Below are positions 1 to 12,400 of a stretch of DNA of 64,000 bases, piece after piece (position 1 is the first letter of the stretch; each line of letters opens with the position of its first letter). The stretch covers positions 68,793,320 to 68,857,319 of the forward strand of contig CM051032.1 of NCBI GenBank assembly GCA_027627225.1, given 5' to 3'. The notes beneath the pieces were generated by a model. That model saw nothing but the letters and a program-made list of their open reading frames with translations, was not told the DNA's origin and did not search any database. A program made the translations under genes and the position numbers. The stretch comes from Congeria kusceri (lineage: Eukaryota; Mollusca; Bivalvia; Myida; Dreissenidae).

Positions 1-449
1 TTTGGACTAAAAAAGGGGATATCCAGCACCAACCGGGGGCATGTGTGTTTATCAAACACAGAATCTTGTTTCTTTTGGGGATCTAAAACAAAAGTTTGAA
101 AATTGTCAATTTGCCAATCTGTGAACAGGTCCATTTAAAGTTTACTTTGAAACGTTTTTAGCTAACTGCCTTAGCATATGTGTGGCAATTACTAATTGCA
201 CAAATGCGCTATAAAAGGCACATTGCATGCAATGCAATTAAGATCATTTCGTTGCAAAGCTGGGCACGAATGTGTTTCGAGCCGTATTGATACATTGAAC
301 TGTATTTATTATGGGAACTACTGATGTGGATTGCACCGTCCAATTAGCGTAAACCGGTGTTTAAATGGATGTTTCGATTGAGGTTAATTAACGTCCGCGT
401 AAACATTAATGTTACCCATGTCGCCTAGGGTCTTGGTTGCTATGGTAAT
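1..449. other. No gene seen; AT-rich flank
   Basis: I see no coding exon, RNA gene or ordered repeat here. It could be an upstream intron of the DEG/ENaC gene, whose 5' exons are not recognised in this window, or intergenic DNA. Confidence 0.5.
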
Positions 450-1225
450 TAGGGGTGTCACAATATTAGAAATCCATATTGCAATATATTGTGATATTTT
501 TCAATTTATTACGATATTTATTGCGATATATTGCGACTTTTGTATTTGTGTATTTAATAAACTTATGACTGATAAAATCACTATGGACAGCGCAATATTT
601 TATTGGATGGTTTTTTAACTTTTTATTAACATCGATGTTAAAAAATGAAAGGCGCAACAATAGCAACATATAAACAGCAGATAGAAAAGCAAGACAATTA
701 TTAGCAACACTCTCAACCGTCTGTCATTGCTGTTCACTGTATTTATTATATTGCATTCAGTGTGATTTTTTTTACATGTACAGGTACTCTATTCATGATG
801 TATATTTGTTTTGTGCATAAACAATGTATGTATTGGACTCTTTATTTTACCTGGAAACAATATCAGTTTAAATGTAGTATTAAGCAAAAACTTTTAAGAG
901 AAAACATGTATACCAAACATAAATAGAATATTATTGGTTGCAAGTACAGTCTATATGTAATGGTATGGCTTTTGACCTTCACCCCTACAAAACTATCAAC
1001 TTTACAAAATGATACTGGCTTTCAATTGTTTATTACTGACATTAAGCATGTTTTAATTCAGTCAAAAGGTTTGCAATCAACGTAATGATAACAAGAATAA
1101 ATCAAAACTGTAAAAAGACCAAATAAATAATGTAATATATCGGTATGGACATTCATATTGCAATATTTTATTGCAGAATGAAATATTGCAATTAACCCAT
1201 ATACCGGTATATTGTGACGCCCCTA
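450..1225. mobile_element. Degenerate hAT-like non-autonomous element
   Basis: The left end reads TAGGGGTGTCACAATAT and the right end is its near-perfect reverse complement (ATATTGTGACGCCCCTA), giving about 17 bp of terminal inverted repeat. The flanking 8-mers ATGGTAAT (442-449) and GTGATAAT (1226-1233) agree at 6 of 8 positions, which fits an aged 8-bp target duplication. TAGGGG-type termini with 8-bp duplications are typical of the hAT superfamily. The interior is AT-rich, full of ATTGC and ATATTG words, and has no transposase reading frame, so it would depend on a transposase elsewhere. Confidence 0.6.
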
Positions 1226-1233
1226 GTGATAAT

Positions 1234-2338
1234 GTGATTGAAGTTTTGATGAAGGTCGTGTTTGTTATGACTTAGTGTAACCCATGAGCCAAACATCAAA
1301 TCAAAGCTAAATATTCAAAAATATGCAATCATTTACTGCCTGTAAAATATGGAAAATACACAACACAAACAGAACAAAAGATGTATCTTCTTTAACTGTT
1401 ATTCTTACTGAATGCTACTGCGACCACTATACCCGTTTTGCTAAAGAAATCATCGTTGACGAAAAAAACAAGATATTTACTATACTACGGCATTGAAAAC
1501 CACATCACGAATATGTAATTATGTATGGATATTATCTGTATCGGTATTTTGCGTATTATTATTCCACAAGTTTCCTTATATCCCATTATGAACGAATTTT
1601 TTGTTTTGGCGTTAAAAAAACCCATGCTGTTCATATAACAATAAAGTTGTTGAAAACCAAATTATATGAGCAAATGGAGGTAGGTTGGTTCATACAGCAG
1701 TTAATGGGGCATTAATCTTCTCTAAACGGGTCTCTTAATTTGAGTAACATAATCTATAAAAAAAAGTCGCAACCTTTTACTGCCTTTATATTCCGCGTTC
1801 ACTAGCAAAATTATGTTTTTCAACACATACGCAATGGTTAAGGAGCGAAATGTTCGTTTTTTATCGGTGTGTACACACAGATTTAATATACTATTTTCGG
1901 GACTATATTTCGCCTCTTTACCGTCGAGTAAGGGTAGAAAAAGTAAGAATTTCGTTAGTGAACCGTCTAATTGCATTGCCTTTGCCTGTGACCTGACCGC
2001 TCAATATAGATCGAAATTTAATAACTGTTAAAATCAAAGTGCTTCATCAAGCGACCATTATCTTGGCTATATGTATCAATACAATGCAGTTTGTTTAACT
2101 TGTTGCATGCGTTTACACTTTTATGATACCCCCCCCCCCCACTCACATCTGCGGTATTGTACTCCGGTGTGCTGGCACTATGCTGTGGTAACAGTGTGGC
2201 GACTCTTATCAGCTAAGATCAATACACCGCTGCAATGGAAACAGGGCACTCAGCCATTGCTCAGTCAGCTGAGAGAAAAGATTGCAGATTGCAGATATTT
2301 AATGACTAGACATTTTATGGTGAACCAATACACAGAGT
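1234..2338. other. No gene seen
   Basis: Only short spurious reading frames are present. A run of ten C occurs near 2131-2140. No splice-bounded exon or repeat structure was recognised. Confidence 0.5.
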
Positions 2339-2344
2339 GAAATG

Positions 2345-2946
2345 TACGGTGGCATAGATGTGACATGTGCATGTTTTTATTTATGTCGTTCCCACGACAT
2401 ATTAAGTCGTGGGAACGAGATCTTATATCGTGGAAACGAGATCTTATCTCGTGGGAACGACATCATTATGTCGTGGTAACGACATATTAAGTCGTGGGAA
2501 CGAGATAATTAACTCGTGGTAACGACATATTAAGTCGTGGGAACGAGATAATCAACTCGTGGTAACGACATAATTAACCAATCAGAATACACGTTGTTTA
2601 AAAGCATGTTTTTAAAATGGCTGATACAAGAGACATAATATCGTATTTCAATGCTGGATTAAGATATAAAGAAATTGTGTTTCTTCTGCGAGAGCAATAT
2701 GGAATTTGATTGGCTTATTATGTCGTTCCCTCGACAAAAATATCTCGTACCCACGACATAATTATGTCGTTCCCACGAGAAAAGATCTCGTTCCCACGAG
2801 ATAATTATATCGTTCCCACGACTTAATATGTCGTTCCCACGAGATAAGATCTCGTTCCCACGACTTAAGATCTCGTTCCCACGAGATAAGATCTCGTTCC
2901 CACGACTGAAATAAAATCATGCACATGTCACATCATTGCCACCGTA
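2345..2946. mobile_element. Foldback DNA transposon derivative with 6-bp target duplication
   Basis: The element begins TACGGTGGCA and ends TGCCACCGTA, and GAAATG flanks it on both sides (2339-2344 and 2947-2952), a clean 6-bp target-site duplication. Both arms (about 2345-2575 and 2718-2946) are built of back-to-back copies of the word TCGTTCCCACGA and its complement, so each arm folds on itself and also pairs with the other. The unique centre (2580-2717) holds a 30-codon reading frame, described separately. The superfamily is not certain. The centre suggests descent from an element with an integrase-like transposase. Confidence 0.75.
2617..2709 (+). pseudogene. 30-codon remnant resembling a transposase N-terminus
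   Basis: The frame runs from ATG to TGA and contains FNAGLRYKEIVFLLREQ. This resembles the first helix-turn-helix of transposases with an integrase core found in many marine invertebrates, which typically open with a phrase of the form YFxLGxSxxEIxxxL followed by a basic second helix. The frame stops before the second helix, and nothing of a catalytic DDE domain follows, so this is a remnant. The family link is from memory of such proteins and is tentative. Confidence 0.4.
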
Positions 2947-3123
2947 GAAATGCCCCACGCCAGACATTCCTTAAACGAGGCCTTCAACACGTCTATTTCA
3001 GGACCTCTGACTACGATAGTTCTCAATCTAAAACTTAACATTCTACCAATGTAAATGCGCGTCAGATATGGACTTTGTTTGTTCATTGGTTTAATATTTA
3101 AGATTAAGACTACTATTAAGATT

Positions 3124-3230
3124 GGGAATGTTGGTAGTAATGGGAATGTTGGTAGTAATGGGAATGTTGGTAGTAATGGGAATGTTGAATGGGAATGTTG
3201 GTAGTAATGGGAATGTTGGTAGTAATGGGA
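3124..3230. repeat. 18-bp minisatellite, about 6 copies
   Basis: Tandem copies of GGGAATGTTGGTAGTAAT, with one shortened copy, end about 50 bp upstream of the first recognised DEG/ENaC exon, just before its likely branch point (TTTCTAAC near 3256-3263). Confidence 0.85.
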
Positions 3231-3283
3231 CAAGATTCAGTCGTATCATGCTCAGTTTCTAACAATCGCATATAAATGTCAAG

Positions 3284-3494
3284 GTGACGATCGAGCGTCT
3301 GAACGGCACGTACGGGGACTGCGAGTGGGGTTCCGAGTTCCAGGCCAGGTACGGGGTTCGATACACGAGGCGGGCGTGCTACACCACCTGCGTCGTCGAG
3401 GACATCATGAACACGTGCGGTTGCTATAGCGACACGACGGAGGAATTCGCGCAGCGGCTGAACGACACTCTGCGACCGTGTCGATCCATAAATG
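3284..3494 (+). CDS. DEG/ENaC exon A: first cysteine-rich segment
   Basis: The frame opens VTIERLNGTYGDCEWG and runs through the cysteines of YTRRACYTTC and NTCGC, the spacing seen after the PYGxC opening in this family. A branch-point-like TTTCTAAC sits about 25 bp before the AG at 3282-3283; the pyrimidine tract is weak. The donor is G|GTAATA at 3495. The exon is 211 nt and ends with one base of a split codon, which the next exon completes as Glu. Confidence 0.8.
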
Positions 3495-6400
3495 GTAATA
3501 AAAGTCTCTGAATAGTTTAAATTATAAGTATATGCACGTGTATATTCATATATTGCGGCGCGAATAAGCTACATAGACATGTATTGTTATTATAGATAGG
3601 TAGTGCTTTCAATTTATTAACGAGTGCAGGTTTAATACTTTAGTCATGTCGCTTATTTAAAGTTTTCTAGTGTAATGTTGCCAGAGCCAGTGTGGATAAT
3701 CCTGTATTTAAACGTACACATTCTATACAATTTCAAATGGTTTTAAGCAATATTTTATTGAGTTTTATGTTTTGGTTAATTTTAGCTTATACATTTTTTT
3801 TTTACACTTTATAACAGCGTTTGAGTCAAAGGTTTAATTATTTCGTGATTCTTATCGATTATATAAATTCAGATGCACCACTTGCAATATGAAAACTGTA
3901 TACGTATAAATCCTGCTATTATTCTTGTTCACGGGTATGTTGAACATTAAACAGCTTTGATCGGGGTGGGGCTAATGTTGGTGATACCATCAATTATCGT
4001 AATAATTGTTACACGTGACAGTGAACATTGGACAGCTATTGAATACCAGTCCCATGTTACCACAAAATAAAATGTTTGGACGCAAACACCTCGTTCAGTT
4101 GATTGAAAGTTTCAAGTAATAAAACTATCACGCATTATAGCTAGGAAACGACGTGTATTCGGAAATATTTTTTATAATATTATGGATCTCACGAGTTTTC
4201 AAATGATATATATACACAGGCTGATCCGGGAAGGCGCTTTCCGCTTTTATGGTATTTTATGTTTCAAAGAAGTCTCTTCTAAACATAAATCCACTGTAGG
4301 CGGAAAGTATCGCCCCGGATTAGCCTGTATATATATACATTGTATACAGTATATTGATATTACCTTCGTAAGATAACAAATATGACTAATCTATGACTAT
4401 GACAAAATTAAACCACATTTTCTCTGTCTATAATACAAATTAAAGTTAAAACATAGCGGTTAAATATATATATATCGGCACCAATTAGATAATAATTTTA
4501 TGTCGTATTTCACTTATTGTATGATACGGTCACCCTAGCCATTTAGACCAAACAAATAATTGTTGGTTTCCGCTTACGTCACCAAAAAAACTATGGGGAA
4601 AGGGTCAACAAGAAATGTCTTTAAAAAAGACAATCGGCGTTGAAATTAACATTGAGATGTCAGTTTTTGCCCTAAATATAATAAAAGAGGACATGGTGAT
4701 CGGTTGCGTCCCTACTAAGAAGACTTCTCGGACACTTGATTTTTCGGACACCATAAGAAAACGTATCGGCTCCAACATTAATTTGAGATAAACTCAATCA
4801 ATTTTAATATCTGTACCGTGAATAAACCGATCATATACCGCCCCATGTTTTCACCAGTGATACATGAATAACCTTAATACTAGAACTTTACGTGAACATA
4901 ATTGATACATGAATGTGTCAGGCAAATTTAACAAATTAACATTGTCAGAAAATAATAGCAGCAAACGAATTAAAATTATATATATATCAAACAAGTTTAC
5001 ATAGTCATGTTAAATAATATCGTATATTTATCATTAGTATTACACATAGTGTAATCATGATACGCAAATGAAGTTAAAGTAACATGAATACAATTTCGAC
5101 GTATTTACGAGACTTCTTTCACCACATTTTACTTATATAAAGATGTATAACATTTTTATAGATTGAATAACATCTACTGGAAAAGTTGATAGAAAGGTGC
5201 AATTATAAACAAGAAATATTTTTTAAAAAGATATTCGGCGTATGTTGTAAATGTTTGTAAAGAGTGTAAATTGAATATCCTACATGAATATTTAAAACTG
5301 ATGCATATGGACATGGTTATTTGGTTTATAAACGAACGGTCTCACTTCTTCATAGATCGTCATTCTACACGCTTTTAATATTATTTTTTGACATTATTTA
5401 AAATAAAATAAATAAATAAATTTTCATTATCAAATAGCGAACTCATATTTTCATTTGGCTAGCTCTGAAAAAGCAGTATGCAATATTTCTTTATTTGAAA
5501 TAAATAAAAAGAAGAGCATTATTTCATGTCAAAGCAATGATTCGAACTGATGAACTGTGCCATGTGTTAGATCAGTGCTACTTGAATAACCCAAATAAGT
5601 CAGCCTCATTTGCGCATCAACGTCAGTATGTTTATCTATACAAAGCAGTATGTTTATCTATACAAAGTAATAATAAGCAATATAGATATAGAAAGAAATA
5701 TATGTATTTGAAGCGTTTTTATTAAAATATTTTAGTATACAATGCATTTATTCAGTCTATATAAAAACAATGTCAATTTGTAGATTGAATAGCCGCAACA
5801 CGAGAATTTGGTAGACACATCAGTATTTCACAAGAAAAACAATAATGCATTTAGCATCATAAGACGGCGTGAAACTATGAAAAGTCCATATGTTTAAGAT
5901 ATCTTTATTATGTAATGTCCGTACAATTAACCGATCTTACAGCCTCATATTTTTCCTCAGGCGTAAAAACATGTTTGTTTCAGGTTACCCGACCTACTCT
6001 AAAAACATGCCCCGACCCTAAAACATTTTATTGGGTTTGTCAGATATATTTTTGTTTTATTTACCTTTTTCAATAATTAAATGTGTTTTTGGATAAATAA
6101 GTGTTGTTTTTTTGTATAGCATCCACTTATAGAATCGTCAGGTTGATCATATACCAAATAAATAAAAATATTCCGACCTACCTACCCTTTTTGGGGTGCA
6201 TGTAACCTGAAACAAACATATTTTTTACGCCTAAGTGAATCTTTTTTAATTTAAACAATGTATACAGTATTTGTCGGGGAATTCAAAATTTATTAGAAGT
6301 TACATTTGTTCCAAGAAAATAATAACGGGAATGAATATCAGTCTTTATCAGAATTGCAATGGAATAAGGATTTATACTATGTGTGCCAAATAAAAACACA

Positions 6401-9400
6401 CGTCCGGGAACATTCATCGCAATTAAAAATAATGATTTGACTTTATTGGCGATAACAAAAACGTAAAGTTATATTAAATAGTGGCGAATTAGATGTATAT
6501 TCCTTTGGGAAAATACGTCTCGAGCGTTTTTTTGTACAACTATTATAGTTTAATATGCATTCATAAAACGCACATAAAGTAAAAATACCACTTAAATCAA
6601 ATTAAATTACAACTCAGTGTCTATTTATAGGAAGATGCAAACTCTATTTATACATTGTATAGCATCTACATGGGAAGGTTAGAGAAAATGCGATTCTAAA
6701 TTATCCTTAATTAATAGATCTACCAACTTTTATTCAAATTAAAATGCATGGTAAGTTTATAAATATAAGTAATTCTCCATTCATTATTAATCTTATTGTC
6801 TATGATTCTCTGGATGGTTGTTAGAACGACGCAGTGTTGTTGTCAGCGAGTGTATTCTATGGAATGTTGCCTATCGAATATGCGATGTTTACGGGGGATT
6901 TTCCCAAGGCTTGTAAATTGAAAATGAAAATTGAGCCAGTGCAACTTCCTAGGTGGAGCTCAGAACTGGAAATCAGTAAAAAAAAAAAGTTAAACAAAGT
7001 AAAGAAGTATGTCTGGATTTTTTTCTCTGGCTACAGGCCGTGGTGGGGATTTCTTTTAAACTAGCCGATGCAATGTTAGGATTTATTCATTCGGGACTAC
7101 TGGCGGGAAATTTTCACAACATTTGATTGGATGTTGAGAAAGGTCAAAAGTTGGGTTAAACAGCTACGCCAAAAAACGTAACAACAATTTAAATATAAAT
7201 TAACATGCACAGTTAGTGTATAAATATAAATTGCCCAAGAAATTCTTGGGTTTAGGATTATCCGGGCGCTAATTGATGCATGTGTATTATTTCATCGTTA
7301 CCGCGCGCTATTTTCAGAATTATTCACTCAAATGCTGGTGTTGTACTCGCTAGAATTAATTCACGCGGACCCAAGTCTGTTACAGCGTAAAATAATATTT
7401 TTACACAATGATTAAATAATAGGAAATATAAGCTCCATCAAGTTTGCTAATATTGTAGCCGACTGACGTGCCCGTGAATTGTAACATTGTAATTGCTATT
7501 TCTAGAGCGCGCCGATCATGAAGGCTAAATAAAATAGTTATTTCATTGTCTGAATGAATATAACATTCTGATCATGTCATACAATGAGTAAAACTGTTCA
7601 TAATTATGTTCGGTTCTAGAGTGTATGTCGAATATATGTTTATAACTAAATTTTAACCGCTTATATAAACAATTATATAAATTTTAATCCCCAAAAGTAT
7701 GCAACAGTTATTGGTATACATTAGACCATTGTTGTAAGTTTGCATTCCCTAAAAATAGAAAATTTGCCCAATTCTATTGGCATTAAATTTTCCCGCTGCA
7801 TAATTATCGTAAAAAATCTAGGTCAAAAGTGATATTAGACAGCTACGCCGAAAAAATATCTTTTTTTCTTTAACTTTTTTTCTCCGCGGCATACACACCA
7901 CGCAGTTTAGGTATATTGGATGTGTAAAATGTTTAAACGCCCCCAATCAAAGAAACTTCACCTTACGGTATGTCATGACCAAGAGCGCATGTCTCACGCA
8001 GACTTATTCGAAAGTTTGATCATTACCGAAAAGCCGCTTATTAGCAAAAACTGCTCTTTTTACCGAAAGTCAGAAAAAGTTTATGATCGATAGGCCAAAA
8101 AAAAAACACTTTTAGGGTTGGCGGGAAAAAAGGGGGTATGGGGGTCGGGTAAGGGGAAACCAACAACTTTTTACGCCTTTGTAACTTGTGGCTGTTTTGG
8201 CCGGTCGGTGACAGATTCTCTCGAAACTAAATACAAACTGGTTCATAAGGATGTAATAAGAATTATATTTATTATCTTTTAAAGCCACAAGCCAGATTTT
8301 ACGTCAATAGTACACATTGCATTTCCACTCATCTATTTTATAGATGTTAATTGTTAGGGAAAAATCCATCAATACATTTTGCCGTTAACGTTTTTGGGAA
8401 CTCAGCGAAAGCCGAAACAAAATGTATAGAGGACATATTTTGCTATATTCTCTTTAAGATTCATGAAGTAATTACAGCAACAAAAGGCTTGTTTTGACGA
8501 TAAAGCCTTGTTTTAATATTTAATGAACAATTAAGTCATTAAATAAAATCATTAGAATGTATTGTTTTCGGTAGTAAGACGTAACACACCGATAAAAAAA
8601 CCTTCATTCCTATACACTTCGCTTTTGGACGTTTGGACCAAAGTTGTTTCTACTTTTTTTTTCTGTTATAGTGGATTTATCTCTACATAACTGTAGTTGA
8701 TTTATATGGACTCCGTGAAACTTTTCAGAAACAACTTGTAAGGCCGGGGTTCAACGTCGCTATGAGACGATGGAGTCAACGTGCGAATGTCCGAACCCTT
8801 GCAAGTAAGTGTACCGACTGTGTCCGAACCCTTGCAAGTAAGTGTACCGACTGTGTCCGAACCCTTGCAAGTAAGTGTACCCACTGTGGCCGAACCCTTT
8901 AAGTAAGTTGCCCACTGTGTCCGAACCCTTGCACGTTAGTGTACCCACCGTGTCAGAACCCTTGCAAGTAAAAGTACCCACTGTGTCCAAACCATTGCAC
9001 GTTAGTGTACCCACTGTGTCCAAACCCTTGCACGTCAGTGTACCCACTGTGTCCGAACCCTTGTACGTTATTGTAACTGTGTCCAAACCCTTGCAAGTAA
9101 GTGTACCCACTGTGTCCGAACCCTTAGAAGTAAGTGTACCCACTGTGTCCGAACCCTTACAAGTAAGTGTATCCACTGTGTCCAAACCCATGCACGTCAG
9201 TGTACCCACTGTGTCCGAACCCTTGCAAGTTATTGTAACTGTGTCCAAACCCTTGCAAGTAAGTGTACCCACTGTGTCCGAACCCTTACAAGTAAGTGTA
9301 CCCACTGTGTCCGAACCCTTACAAGTAAGTGTACCCACTGTATCCGAACACTTACAAGTAAGTGTATCCACTGTGTCCAAATCCTTGCACGTCAGTGTAC

Positions 9401-12400
9401 CCACTGTGTCCGAACCCTTGCAAGTAAGTGTACCCACTGTGTCCGAACCCTTACAAGTAAGTGTACCCACTGTGACCGAACCCTTACAAGCAAGCGTACC
9501 GACTGTGTCCAAACACTTGCAACTAAGCACAAATCGTGCACCTTACATGCGGACCTTTTTTTTGTATAATCGAAGCGGTTGCAGCGTGGAGCGTTATTTG
9601 CAATGTTGCATTATAAAGGATTGTTTTGTGTTTTGGATGTAAATCCGACTTAATATTGGCAAATGAATTAGCACCACAATGTTCAGCGTGTAACTTATGT
9701 TGAGGACTTAATTTCGTTTATATACTGTAATCTAGTTTACACGTCTGTACTTATGTAATAGTAGAGTATACGAAGCCGTATATCTTAGAAATTCGTTATT
9801 GAAGTAAAAAAATTAAGGACTGTTTGGTGATTGAACGATGTAATATAAGAAAGTAACTAACTCAGTATCGAATTTGCATTCTAAGTTTAACAAAGTAATC
9901 TTCTTAAGATTTAAAAACAACACAACAAATAACTCTTACAACTTTAGCAAACTCCATGCGCGGTTTGATGAGAGAAATGTTTTACTTTGCAGTGAGACAG
10001 TATACGCAAGGAGTGTAAGTCAGCGACAATGGCCCACTGACGAATACGCAGTAAGTTCAAAAGTTCAAAAAATACTAAATGCGACATGATACAACATTAC
10101 CTTACCCCATTACACAGTATATGCGACATGATACAACATTACCCCAGTACACAGTATATGCGACATGATACAACATTACCCCATTACACAGTATATGCGA
10201 CATGATATAACATTACCCCATTACACAGTATATGCGACATGATACAACATTACCCCATTACACAGTATATGCGACATGATACAACATTACCCCATTACAC
10301 AGTATATGCGACATGATACAACATTACCCCATTACACAGTATATGCGACATGATACAACATTACCCCATTACACAGTATTACGGAGGGTGTTACTGGAAG
10401 ACTCTACTTGTCTCCCTTGTATGGTAATTATCTCCCCTGTATTACAAAGGGTGCTACTGGCAGTTCCTAATTGTCTCCATTTCTCCCACTGTATTTTGCA
10501 CCTATCAATATTTTCCCCCAGGGTGGGGAGAGCGGCGGACTGACCCAGGGAATTTGACTCATTTTCTAGAGCCAAGCTTTTTAAAAAATATATATCCCCA
10601 CACTGGGAGATGCTTGGTGTATCAAATGACCCGGGGGAGTGTCCAATATTACCGGGATCTAAAATCCGACCAAAGTCTATTCCCGGGACCCGGAATCCTT
10701 CGACTTTTCAAATTCCCGTATGTCGGGACACGCTTTCAGTCTTAAGTCCCGTATATGCCTGCCGATCCCCCTGGGGGGAAATATTGATAGGTGCATTACA
10801 GAGCGTGCTACTGGGTCTGTTAACTTGTCTCGCTTGTGTTTTAATTGTTTCTCTACGTGCCTACCTTCTATTCAATTGTCCTCCCCCCGTATTACACAAG
10901 GTGCTGCTGGACATGTCTAATTGTATCCCTTGTATTTTAAGGCAGTTTCTTTTTGTCTCCCTAGTATTTTAATTGCCCTACTCTATTTTAGATATTGCTA
11001 CTCGAAGTATCTTATTATCTCCCCTGTATTACCGATGGTGCTACTAGTTTTCTACTTGTCTCCCTCGTAATTTCATTGTCTCTCTTGTATTTGTATTATC
11101 TCCCCTGTATTTTCATTGTCTTCCCCGTATTTAAATTGTCTCCCCTGTATTGTAGAGAGTACTGCTGCAGGGAGTCTGTGAGATGGACAAGGCGAAGTGC
11201 AAAAACCTTCGGACGATGATGACAGACCAACGGGCACTGAGGTGAAACAGTCTACTCTTGTTCACAGTCTTAAATTCATCCGCTATGTTAGTAACTTATT
11301 TATTAAGTCGGTGGAAATGGTTTCGCACATCTACTTGTTCACGTATGATTTCGATTGTATTGACCAGTAGATACTTGTAAATCAAGGACTGAGTTGACCA
11401 ATTATGGGTTTAATTATTTTTCAGAAGTAAATAATAGCACATGGTTGCAAAATCCAATCGATTTACTTCAAATCCTTGGACAAACAACCTTAGACAAACA
11501 GAAAGGCGAACTGTGTTGGGTGTTCGCATGTTTAGTTATTGCCCTCCAGTTGCCTAGACCCCATGTTCTCAGACATTACTTTGCAAATCTTCAGATCACA
11601 AATAATGACTTTGTATCATACGTTCAGAGCGTTCCAATCGAAGACAAACTCATAAGGGCTATTTAGTTAATTCGAATGAAAATTAGGTTCATTTTGACAA
11701 AAGAAAATGATGTTGGATGAAATGTGTTTCAGTAACAATTTTCTACGGCTGAACATCTACTACGAAGATTTGAACTACGAAATGATAAAAGAATATCCAG
11801 AAATTGAGGTAAGCGTAGTTTTGTATGAACTTGTATTTTAACATAGTCGTTACTGCGTTACTGTGGAAAAACGTCTATATTGCCGATTTCAACGAAGATT
11901 CCCATTTTATATAGAGATATATGTCCCCAGGACACATATCCTACCGTCACTTTTCAAGCTGGTCATATACCCTCAACCCTAACATTGGCCGTTTCGGACA
12001 TCGATCAGTTCGGAAACTGACCATCTGGTTATGTGAACAAGACATTACCGGCAATTAACTATTCTTTATTTAATAATCTTTATTAATACTAAAACTGTCC
12101 GTTGCCATATGCACGTGGACGTATTTTCTAGTTCAAATTTTAAGGATAAAACAGTGATGTATTTACTCGTGACCTTATAAATTTGCTGTTTCCTTTATTG
12201 AGACTAAAATGTTGCTGTTTCCTTTATTGGGACTAAAACTGTTTCCTTTATTGAGACTAAAACATTGCTGTTTCCTTTATATGGAGACTAAAACTTTGCT
12301 GTTTTCTATATTGAGACTTAAATTTTTCTGTTTCCTTTATATTGAGGCTAAAACTTTGCTGTTTCCTTTATTGAGACTAAAACTCAGTGATGTTTGTTGA

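Larger units (their letters stand above)
3495..8728. other. Long intron A of the channel gene
   Basis: This 5.2-kb AT-rich intron holds two short inverted-repeat elements (4217-4327 and 5959-6232). It also holds a pair of related stretches sharing AGGTCAAAAG and CAGCTACGCC near 7140-7175 and 7822-7852. I found no other exon or RNA gene in it. Confidence 0.55.

Noticed and set aside
2928..3233. A 101-codon reverse-strand frame
   Set aside because: Its repetitive start is the 18-bp minisatellite, and the rest overlaps the end of the foldback element.
5537..5725. Frame with two cysteines (ELCHVLDQCY) considered as a missing channel exon
   Set aside because: It has no DEG/ENaC motif and no phase-correct splice sites. 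The exon at 8729-8804 fits phase and motif on both sides.
6834..7064. A 76-codon frame with mixed composition in intron A
   Set aside because: It shows no domain, no matching splice phases, and a long Lys run from poly-A; it is likely chance.
8760..9642. Long open frames on both strands (about 255 codons each) reading 11-residue repeats
   Set aside because: The 33-bp period of the donor-junction minisatellite keeps all these frames open. They are not splice-bounded, and the true exon uses a different frame that stops in the repeat.
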